From PVC group bacterium (GTDB lineage: Bacteria > Verrucomicrobiota > Kiritimatiellia > CAIKKV01 > PXCX01), in NCBI GenBank assembly GCA_003565195.1, contig PXCX01000138.1, forward strand, positions 1 through 33,039: a stretch of DNA of 33,039 bases. Direction: 5' to 3'. Below are positions 27,601 through 33,039 of the stretch, piece by piece. Each line of letters starts with the position of its first letter. Position 1 is the stretch's first letter. Both the position numbers and the translations under genes were made by a program. The notes beneath the pieces were generated by a model. That model did no database searches and was not told where the DNA came from. It was given only the letters and a program-made list of their open reading frames with translations.

Positions 27601-28356
27601 GGCGGTCATCAAATTCAGTGGCGGAGCCGAATCCCAGATTTGGTCGGCCCGTTCGCGTCGCTGCTCGATCGTGCGTTCGGGCGGCAACCGGTGTCGTCCC
27701 GGATCGTCGCGCAACGCCGCCAGTTCCTCGTCACTGGTTAACATACGTTGTGTCTTGGCGGCGACCCGTGCCGTTCCACCGAGGGTATCCCGGATTTCGA
27801 AACGCTGAAACAACAAGCTATGTTCGCTACGTTCGTTGAGCCCGATCTCAATCCGGCAAGGCCCCGGAACATGCAGCGGGAAATACAGGCTGCCAACCAC
27901 CGCGTAATCTGTGCGAAAAGCAATCGGCATATACCATTCCTGGCTGTCGCCGGCGGCGGGGGTTATCTTCAAGCTCAAATACACCGGTTTTCGCGGCGTA
28001 CGGATCGTCACCGTGCCGCCGGGCAAATCGAATTCCTGCTCGCGATCATCGCCCTCCAGTAGCACCATCTCGTCCTCGAGCGCGCGGGCAATGGCCCAGA
28101 CCGCATACACGCTGCGCGGTAACTCGACGCTAAACCCCAGCGTCTCTCCGGGACGCAGCAAGACGGCATCCCCGCCTCGGCCACCATCGGCTTGCGCGTC
28201 AGCCCGCACATCGCGTGCCCCGGCACCGTCAGGAGCCGCAAGCTCTTGCACCAGAGGCCAGGGCTGCTGAGCCCGCACCTGCGTGTCCCACCATGCCCGC
28301 GCCGAAGATGTGACCGTTAAAAGAGTGACCAGTGCGAAAAAACATTTCTTATTCAT
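24655..28356 (-). CDS. Secreted heparinase II/III-like protein (putative polysaccharide lyase)
   Basis: 1233 residues. A signal peptide (residues 1-21, ending S-A-R-A before WWD) directs export. An N-terminal beta-rich region (~60-200) precedes a helical, toroid-like region (~230-520, with YERTGNLEAAWDGAVML and DHYYSEVSGHANFN). The heparinase II/III signature lies at ~571-592 (GHAHQDTLNLEMFAHGTRLAP, His572/His574/Asp576) and is followed by a long beta-sandwich and extra C-terminal domains. The family cleaves uronic-acid-containing glycans by beta-elimination; alginate, heparin-like and other polyuronides are all possible. It is longer than usual for the family (600-900). It is the first gene of the seven-gene operon, downstream of an extended -10 promoter. 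The ATG at 28356 has only a poor ribosome site. A carbohydrate-binding rather than catalytic role cannot be excluded. Confidence 0.82.
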   Translation of the reverse strand: MNKKCFFALVTLLTVTSSARAWWDTQVRAQQPWPLVQELAAPDGAGARDVRADAQADGGRGGDAVLLRPGETLGFSVELPRSVYAVWAIARALEDEMVLLEGDDREQEFDLPGGTVTIRTPRKPVYLSLKITPAAGDSQEWYMPIAFRTDYAVVGSLYFPLHVPGPCRIEIGLNERSEHSLLFQRFEIRDTLGGTARVAAKTQRMLTSDEELAALRDDPGRHRLPPERTIEQRRERADQIWDSAPPLNLMTADPLFRGWRGIMGAHGRGGVNDVALAYERTGNLEAAWDGAVMLCAIAEKYPGLDHYYSEVSGHANFNRENTLIWGSRGGKTVYSGHEPGRLKELATAYDRLFDAIKDNQDLADYVNTRIPWVKTPADVIELLDTHILQHGMDCLNRRVMRSDPVSAFIPLVQGVNQVSHAMLENGLFKRVHYNMADAGGLDDQVFTSFNRGGVHYVGATGYVGPALSEIAGILGRYVAAGGDRRFDMNNPELYPHMPEAELTKQKLHAAGGFPFIIGDSMDLRRPRLPDIPSFPSRYVEGFGAIVLESGQTDTNPLVKRAVAIRTGIGRGHAHQDTLNLEMFAHGTRLAPDLGGRHEGNLRATPNMRINRMHNLVEIDERNFENSFPGSTVSATGWPTALAALPGSHYAAAAARATSHPEVSLYHRATAMIDGDTGPEHADVYLFDVFRVAGGRVHTYCFHGAPTADENRLDTNVSLEPASSDTAMAYMAARPEASRQEGRAGDYLRATWELDEDMRRHYQRDFFKPDQPVGLTLHLFGRENDHVMVGSAQSDAYPVAMPYLHVQGRQADEGRVSVYPALYEAWSGQPFMGAQRELKVEPADPDDARRGVALEVEMDNDRRDLLFASRRPEIIHQVEGGLRVNGEYALLSEDAQGLRLLHLVGGTEIERDDIRVSAERGVHTARITAADWRNHGLTLSDPMPEGLLDGALARIGNERHWSAFELDRVSGTNARVLRTPRYYQSNIEFVDAENRLVATELEPMVYGSDTRHADGTTVTNEDHDRYWKATLEPRERWMYLGWPGTELSYPDTVEWDDVPDADGDGRRTLRLLTDERDTRATGVTAGDVLLEMEVTRVDPENNLFYFRMPENPEYQAGGWQFVRREIVNEDGSKRWLASYPGTTFSWLLEGNEPVADALFTADDHGNRKLYAYHFGPDDIFEVPTFVHVARVEPGVYAVRANVPCIVSLPGIGEVRLSAEALREGAVMLHEERRK

Positions 28357-28447
28357 AATTGGGGTCTTTCGTTACTAATTTGGATGCCGAGAAAACCTGA
28401 CGCGTGATCGATTAATTGAGTGGTCTGCAAAATGCCTCGAGCTTATA

Positions 28448-28476
28448 ATTATATCAAGAAAGGGTTGCAAGAACAA
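28448..28476 (-). promoter_or_regulatory. Extended -10 promoter for the heparinase/ABC/FtsX operon
   Basis: The minus strand carries TGATATAAT (28456-28448), an extended -10 with a perfect TATAAT. A poor -35 (TTGTTC, 28476-28471) lies 17 bases upstream. Transcription would start near 28441, about 85 bases before the first start codon. No equally good promoter was noticed inside the operon. Confidence 0.55.
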
Positions 28477-28515
28477 AACTGAAGTTTTGCCGTCACGCCG
28501 CTACGCAGCGCCGTG
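28474..28515 (-). terminator. Pair of hairpins after the beta-propeller gene (possible weak terminator)
   Basis: Going down the minus strand from the stop at 28555 there is a 9-base stem with one mismatch and a 4-base loop (28515-28494, CACGGCGCT / AGCGGCGTG). It is followed by a short AT-rich stem CAAAAC-TTCA-GTTTTG (28489-28474). The following bases (TTCTTG) are only moderately T-rich, so intrinsic termination is doubtful. The second stem overlaps the -35 area of the next promoter. Confidence 0.3.
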
Positions 28516-28554
28516 AATGGTGGTTGAATTTTTGATAGTCAAAGTTAATGCGCC

Positions 28555-30045
28555 CTAATCCGTGCCGTAACCGTAAATTGTAGCCTTGCGCGGATAGAAA
28601 CGAATGCGTAATACATGCCCCGGATCGGCTTTGCCGTTGTGATGTCCCGTGCCCGGCAACACGGTTTCGCCGGGATTCCGACCGTCGCCTTCCCAACGGA
28701 CGGTAAACCGGCCGGGAAGACCGGTAGGCTCAAGCCGGGAATGCATCATTTCGTAGCCGGGAAGCAAACGGTCGTAGCAATCGAACACTTCGGCCCGCAG
28801 GCAGCCGCCGGTTGCAATATCCGCAACTACCTTCAGCTCGGATCTGCCGTACACGGTCACCCAGGGCGTTGTCAATTCGCCGCTGATTTCCGCTTGCCAG
28901 CCGGCGTATTGTTGGCGTGGCAGCGAATATATCCCGAATCCGCGCTCGGCTTTGCCGGTACGCGGATCGGTATGCTGGCATGACTGGCGCGGATCGAGCC
29001 GGTTATTGCCGTGACCGCCGGTCGACGTTCCGGCATATAACAACACATCGTTTTCACGGGCGATCATGGCCGTCACCCAGTTGCCGTGTTCGTCCGGGGC
29101 GCCCGGAGCGCCCGGTGGAATCAGCAAGGTTCCCGGCGCCACGCGTGTAAACTGGTTGCCGTCGGACGAAACCGCCAGCTCATTGAATATCGGGCAATAA
29201 TCCGGATTGTTATGCATGATCCACAAGGCACCGATATGGATCCCATCGACCTTTTCCGTAGCAAGCCCGTAGAATTCGGTATCGTAACAATCCTGGTCAT
29301 TCGGCGCCAGCATCATTTCGGGCAGACTCCAGGATTCGAAATCGCGACTGCGGGCCAGACCGATGAAACGTCGTTTGGGTCCGCATCGCGGGCGTACATA
29401 CGCTCTCCAGGAACCGTCGCACGGATCACGGTAACGCGAAAGAATGTTGCAATCCGTTACGTCCAAAGTGCTTGCCACCTGACGAGGTGTTGCCCAGCGC
29501 AACCCGTCCGGTGAAAACATAACATAAATGCCCATGGCCCGGGAACGTGCCGCGGCATCCCAATCCGGATCCGGATTTATCGCCCCGCTGAAACCAAAAG
29601 CTTTGAATCTCCTATTCGGATTCGGGTCGTCCCCATCCTTGACGATATTCCAAAACACACTATCGCCGGCGCAGATATCGGTAATGATGTTGTTGCGTCG
29701 ATTCCCCTGGAACTCGAACAAATCCAATTGCGGGCGTTCCCAGCGGATACCGTCAGCGCTCTCGGCATAGCAAAGAAACGTGCGGGGTTTCCCCGAAACA
29801 CGCTCCGTCGTATCCACATTCTGTTCATCGACGGCATCGACCCGTTCCCGAATACGGCTCCGATACCACATACGGTAACGTTTGATTTCAGCGTCATAAA
29901 AAATCCCGCACATCGGCGTGATTCCGTCTTGTTCCCATGGCACGACATCGTGGAAAGGGGAATACGCGACCGGTTTAGCCTGCGACACCACTCGACGCAT
30001 GCCGCGTACCCTATCAATCCATTGGTCTTCGATCAATAAACGCAT
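28555..30045 (-). CDS. Beta-propeller glycoside hydrolase-like protein (GH43/GH32-like)
   Basis: 496 residues. Repeated blade-like motifs recur along the chain: GIFYDAEIKRYRMWYRSR, TFLCYAESADGIRWERP, YVMFSPDGLRWATP, AVSSDGNQFTRV and DVLLYAGTSTGGHG. This D-x-x-x-x-Y-x-M-W-Y and S-x-D-G-x-x-W pattern is typical of five-bladed propeller glycosidases and of uncharacterised PVC relatives. A C-terminal beta domain (EISGELTTPWV, then GCLRAEVFDCYDRLLPG) follows. No signal peptide is visible, so it may act in the cytoplasm. The start is the ATG at 30045 with AAAGGA seven bases upstream. The frame is open to 30231, but that would overlap the upstream gene and adds non-conserved sequence. Catalytic acids cannot be assigned, so glycosidase activity is likely but unproven. 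Confidence 0.75.
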   Translation of the reverse strand: MRLLIEDQWIDRVRGMRRVVSQAKPVAYSPFHDVVPWEQDGITPMCGIFYDAEIKRYRMWYRSRIRERVDAVDEQNVDTTERVSGKPRTFLCYAESADGIRWERPQLDLFEFQGNRRNNIITDICAGDSVFWNIVKDGDDPNPNRRFKAFGFSGAINPDPDWDAAARSRAMGIYVMFSPDGLRWATPRQVASTLDVTDCNILSRYRDPCDGSWRAYVRPRCGPKRRFIGLARSRDFESWSLPEMMLAPNDQDCYDTEFYGLATEKVDGIHIGALWIMHNNPDYCPIFNELAVSSDGNQFTRVAPGTLLIPPGAPGAPDEHGNWVTAMIARENDVLLYAGTSTGGHGNNRLDPRQSCQHTDPRTGKAERGFGIYSLPRQQYAGWQAEISGELTTPWVTVYGRSELKVVADIATGGCLRAEVFDCYDRLLPGYEMMHSRLEPTGLPGRFTVRWEGDGRNPGETVLPGTGHHNGKADPGHVLRIRFYPRKATIYGYGTD

Positions 30046-30179
30046 TTTGTAATCCTTTGCGAAGCCCCTGGTTTCGCGGCGAACAGTCAACCCCAATCCT
30101 GACACCGGACCCCCTTGCGTCCCTTCTTTACACGTCTTAGACTCCATTCCTTGCGCATGCCACGGCTTATCAGCCGCAG

Positions 30180-31238
30180 CTACGTTGCGCGTTCGTTTTC
30201 CAGTCGATATGTCGTTGGCCAGGATTGACAAGGTAATCCGCGGGTAACGGTCAGTCTTCCGCGGGTCGGTTCGCCGATCACCACCGCCGCGCTGACGGCA
30301 CGCTCCGACTGATGGCGGCAGATCGACCGCGGGTATCCGTCATGATCGGCCATGGCGCGATAACAGATCTGGGGTGTAATCCGACCGTGCTCGGGGTCAA
30401 GCTGGGCATACATCCGGGCGGTCCGATGCATCGAGTCGGGTCGCAAGAAATCGCGGTCTGCACGTTCCAGCGCCAGCACATCGCGATCGCCGGATTCGAT
30501 CGCGTTGGCGTGGGCATAGATTCCGTGGCGCGGTTCGAGAAAATTGGCCTTCCCGCCGCCGTATTCGATACCGACAATGCCGCCGGCTTCGTCGGCAACC
30601 GTCACGTGCGCGTACTGATCGATTCCGTGATCGCGGGTCAATTGCATCACGTCCTCGACCGACGGGCAGTGGAGCGCCAGAATACCCCAGATCGCGTATG
30701 GAAGCCCCGATTCCCGGCTATTCAAATACAGCGAATTACGATAAATACTGACACCGCCGCGCACGAATCCGTGTCCGAAAAGCCATCCCGGGTAGGTCAG
30801 AGTCAGGGCCGAAGGCGCATCCTTGATTTCCATACGCAAGACAATCAATTCGTGACCACGAGCCACGCTGACATCCTTGCTTTGGCCCGAGATGGGAATC
30901 CCGTCAAGGGTAACGGCGGGCGCAACGGCAAACGATGTGCATCCGCCTTTTTCAGACGGTAACCGTGTCCCAATCCGATCCTCGGCGATCCCGGCGCCTT
31001 CGGCCAAGCCGCAATACAGATCGGGCAAATGCGGTGCCAGACGTTCAATCAGCTTCCTGAATTTTGAATCCCGCCACCATGGCCGATCCCGCGAATCATA
31101 GCGGTCGGCGTTTATGGTCAACGTTGTTTTCCAAGCGCCCCCAAGTTGCCGACCGCATTCCCGGACGGTTCCCCGACACGAAAAAAATGGTATCGGCAGA
31201 TCGGGATAAAAACGTCGATCCCTCCTGTTGGAATTCAC
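30180..31238 (-). CDS. C45-type Ntn-hydrolase (acyltransferase / linear amide C-N hydrolase family)
   Basis: 352 residues. KGGCTSFAVAP with Cys100, then DGIPISGQSKDV, is the signature of peptidase family C45 (isopenicillin-N acyltransferase-like). These proteins cleave themselves between Gly and Cys so that the Cys becomes the N-terminal nucleophile for amide hydrolysis or acyl transfer. Ahead of it lies the ~99-residue propeptide with GTVRECGRQLGGAWK. The start is a GTG at 31238 with AGGGAGGA just upstream (five-base spacer after GGAGG). No signal peptide is evident. Its neighbours suggest a role in removing an N-acyl or amide group from a glycan or peptidic substrate; that is inference. It lies 81 bases after the FAD-dependent oxidoreductase gene. 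Confidence 0.85.
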   Translation of the reverse strand: MNSNRRDRRFYPDLPIPFFSCRGTVRECGRQLGGAWKTTLTINADRYDSRDRPWWRDSKFRKLIERLAPHLPDLYCGLAEGAGIAEDRIGTRLPSEKGGCTSFAVAPAVTLDGIPISGQSKDVSVARGHELIVLRMEIKDAPSALTLTYPGWLFGHGFVRGGVSIYRNSLYLNSRESGLPYAIWGILALHCPSVEDVMQLTRDHGIDQYAHVTVADEAGGIVGIEYGGGKANFLEPRHGIYAHANAIESGDRDVLALERADRDFLRPDSMHRTARMYAQLDPEHGRITPQICYRAMADHDGYPRSICRHQSERAVSAAVVIGEPTRGRLTVTRGLPCQSWPTTYRLENERAT

Positions 31239-31260
31239 TTGTTCCTCCCTGCGGTTCCTG

Positions 31261-31295
31261 AGTCCATTGTCTGTAATCTATGGTCCACGGTCTGC
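31261..31295. repeat. Five degenerate heptamers, consensus NRTCYRY
   Basis: In the gap between the FAD oxidoreductase and C45 genes, the plus strand reads as five 7-base units: AGTCCAT, TGTCTGT, AATCTAT, GGTCCAC, GGTCTGC. TC at positions 3-4 is invariant, and purine/pyrimidine identity is kept at positions 2 and 5-7. A small perfect hairpin (GCGGC-TTT-GCCGC, 31294-31306) adjoins it. I infer a short dispersed intergenic repeat. Confidence 0.5.
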
Positions 31296-31319
31296 GGCTT
31301 TGCCGCCTTGACTCTTTCG

Positions 31320-32666
31320 TCATGGCAACCAGGCTCCATGCTCGCGCAAGCGCTGGCGCAAACGTTCCGTCTCAACCTCGCGCACATCCTGAAGTTCGTC
31401 CGCCACGGCCATGGCGGCGGCCAGTCCAGCGGCTTCGCCGGTGCATAGACAAACCGGCATGACCCGTACGCTGCCGTTGACCCGGCGCTCGGATGCTATC
31501 GGACGTCCCGCCACCAGCACATTTTGCAGCGCTTTGGGGATCAGACAACGGTAGGGAATTCCGTGCGATTCGCCCGGCTTATAAAAATGGGACTGCTTGC
31601 TGCACGACGGATCTTCCGCCTCTTGAGCGGCGCGATCGTCAAGCTTGGCATGAACATCGATAAAATAGGCATTCCGGCAAATCTCGTCCGGAAAATCGCG
31701 CCGTGCCATGTAGTCGTCGTCCGTCAAATCGTATTCGCCCACGATCCGGCGGGTTTCGCGGACACCCATCAAAGCGCCGGTGTTCACCAAAAAGGCATTG
31801 CCGAAAATCTCCGGCATATATTCCGCTAACGCGTCCCGGTATTGTTGCGCCGCACGCCGTCCGGTTACCATGGCATTGGACAACGCGACCGGATCGGTCG
31901 CATCCAAATCATACACATGTCCCGCATTGAATCCAACGCAATCAGGCCCCGGCTGATTGTTGCAGGTATGCGAATCGACGATCAAAGGATACCGTTGATC
32001 GGCAACCATGGCCTTGATCGGGCTGGTGGGATTCAGATGGAATAACTGCCGGCCAAAACGATATTGATAGGAATCGATGTTGGCCAGGGTAAAACAATGG
32101 GTGGCCGGCTGCAAGGTTCCATCGGCCGGATCGCCCTTATGACAGGGACTGCCGGCATAGGCCGTTAAATCCGCGTCGCCGGTGGCGTCGACATATATTT
32201 TCGCGCGATAAGCGCTTAAACCCGATTTGTTGGCGACAAACAGAGTATCCACCGTCCCGTCCGTTGCGGACACGGCACTCAACACGCTATGGAAAAGAAC
32301 CGTAACACCGGTTTCTCCCATCAAGTCGTCGTAAATTTGTTTCAACCCTTCCGGATCAATCGCCACCCAATCCAAACGGGATTCGGACACATGCGCGACT
32401 TGATTGCGGGAACGATCGAAGACGGTTTGGGCCAATCCCCGGTAAATAATCTTTTCACCGTCAGTGAACGGACACCAGGCGGGAACCAGACCGGCCGTTC
32501 CCATGCCGCCAAGACATCCCGAGGCTTCGAGTAAAAGCGTGCGCGCGCCTTCGCGGGCGGCCGCCGCCGCTGCCGTACAGCCGGCGGGTCCCCCGCCCGC
32601 CACGATCACATCCCAGGAATCGTCCAGGGGAAGATTGCGGTTAAACGAAACTGTTTTCAATGACAT
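31320..32666 (-). CDS. FAD-dependent oxidoreductase (FAD_oxidored family)
   Basis: 448 residues. The N-terminal dinucleotide-binding fold has VIVAGGGPAGCTAA (20-33) ending in the acidic LLLEAS, followed by CLGGMGTAGLVPAW. A second FAD-contact motif, YVDATGDADLTAYAG, lies in the middle, and the C-terminal FAD-closing segment reads CLCTGEAAGLAAAMA. These are hallmarks of the PF12831 family, which is abundant in PVC bacteria beside sulfatases and glycosidases; substrates are mostly unknown. No signal peptide is visible. The ATG at 32666 has GAGGAGGT six bases upstream and overlaps the end of the preceding gene by 10 bases. Confidence 0.92.
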   Translation of the reverse strand: MSLKTVSFNRNLPLDDSWDVIVAGGGPAGCTAAAAAAREGARTLLLEASGCLGGMGTAGLVPAWCPFTDGEKIIYRGLAQTVFDRSRNQVAHVSESRLDWVAIDPEGLKQIYDDLMGETGVTVLFHSVLSAVSATDGTVDTLFVANKSGLSAYRAKIYVDATGDADLTAYAGSPCHKGDPADGTLQPATHCFTLANIDSYQYRFGRQLFHLNPTSPIKAMVADQRYPLIVDSHTCNNQPGPDCVGFNAGHVYDLDATDPVALSNAMVTGRRAAQQYRDALAEYMPEIFGNAFLVNTGALMGVRETRRIVGEYDLTDDDYMARRDFPDEICRNAYFIDVHAKLDDRAAQEAEDPSCSKQSHFYKPGESHGIPYRCLIPKALQNVLVAGRPIASERRVNGSVRVMPVCLCTGEAAGLAAAMAVADELQDVREVETERLRQRLREHGAWLP

Positions 32667-33039
32667 GACTGTACCTCCTCGTTTTTCCCCGTACCGAACC
32701 GGAAAGAATACAATCGGGCGTTGGACATCCTGAATCTAAGGCGCACGACGCCGGGCCAATCGCTATCCGGCACAATCCGGTACCAGACCTGTTCGGGATC
32801 GGATGGCGGACGAATGGCGTAGACTGCCAGGGACTTGCCGCTCGCGGTCAAGATTTCCACCTTCATATCCATGGCGGGCGATTCCGGTCGGGTATTGAAA
32901 GGACAACAATTTATTTCCAGCGCGGACCAGCGTTCCGGTAACTTCAACGGCTGGGTCTCGACGATGCCTTCGGAACCGAGCGCATCCAGACTGACGAAAC
33001 CGTCCTCGCGTAACGTGGACAGGGCGAAGGCGCCGCCCA
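32657..33039 (-). CDS. C-terminal part of a beta-propeller glycosidase-like protein (cut by window edge)
   Basis: The frame is open to the window edge, so only the last ~126 residues are seen. They read FALSTLREDGFVSLDALGSEG, then ETQPLKLP, VKVEILTASGKSLA and VRLRFRMSNARLYSFRFG. The LREDGFVSL...T-x-P-x stretch and the closing ARLYSFRFG strand resemble the C-terminal beta-sandwich of propeller-type glycosidases found in PVC genomes, the same class as the gene at 28555-30045. The ATG at 32947 is internal. It overlaps the FAD oxidoreductase start by 10 bases, so the two are probably in one operon. Confidence 0.65.
   Translation of the reverse strand, partial: GGAFALSTLREDGFVSLDALGSEGIVETQPLKLPERWSALEINCCPFNTRPESPAMDMKVEILTASGKSLAVYAIRPPSDPEQVWYRIVPDSDWPGVVRLRFRMSNARLYSFRFGTGKNEEVQSCH

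Noticed and set aside
30046..30231. N-terminal extension of the propeller gene to 30231
   Set aside because: It would overlap the C45 gene by 52 bases and adds low-quality sequence; ATG 30045 has AAAGGA at ideal spacing.

Overview
The window looks like part of a chromosome from a Gram-negative, moderately GC-rich bacterium, most likely of the PVC superphylum (Lentisphaerota, Kiritimatiellota or Planctomycetota). That placement is inferred from gene content: a DUF6785/DUF6784-type membrane protein, an OPT-like multipass protein, a heparinase II/III-like secreted protein, an FAD_oxidored-family enzyme, a C45-type hydrolase and beta-propeller glycosidase-like proteins are typical of that group. 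No rRNA, tRNA, CRISPR array, prophage or insertion sequence was seen.

Layout. (1) 1-3594, plus strand: large single-chain PurL, with its first ~95 residues outside the window. (2) 7040 down to 3616, minus strand: a compact operon of a small GIY-YIG-like protein, a two-ACT-domain protein, a PFL/DUF711 (UPF0210) protein and a Gfo/Idh/MocA dehydrogenase. Its sigma70-like promoter overlaps a divergent promoter for (3) 7202-10955, plus strand: a family 4 glycosidase followed by two overlapping GT-B glycosyltransferases. (4) 11151-12497, plus strand: a single gene with its own strong promoter, encoding an unfamiliar ~380-residue region joined to a C-terminal PqqD-like domain.

(5) 28356 down to 12555, minus strand: seven tightly packed genes covering almost half the window. 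In transcription order they encode a secreted heparinase II/III-like protein, a DUF6785/DUF6784 multipass protein, an FtsX permease with a large extracytoplasmic domain, a MacB/LolD-type ATPase, a 1639-residue FtsX permease carrying a degenerate M28 peptidase-like domain, an OPT-like multipass protein and a second ATPase. Start/stop overlaps tie several of them together, and an extended -10 promoter lies upstream of the first gene. This is the best candidate for an undescribed system: two ABC/FtsX machines made together with two polytopic proteins and a secreted glycan-active enzyme.

(6) 33039 down to 28555, minus strand: the C-terminal end of a propeller-type protein (cut by the window), an FAD-dependent oxidoreductase, a C45 Ntn-hydrolase and a second beta-propeller glycosidase-like protein. 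Regions 5 and 6 together suggest a surface and periplasmic apparatus for handling a complex, possibly N-acylated or uronic-acid-containing glycan or glycopeptide. This functional reading is inference.
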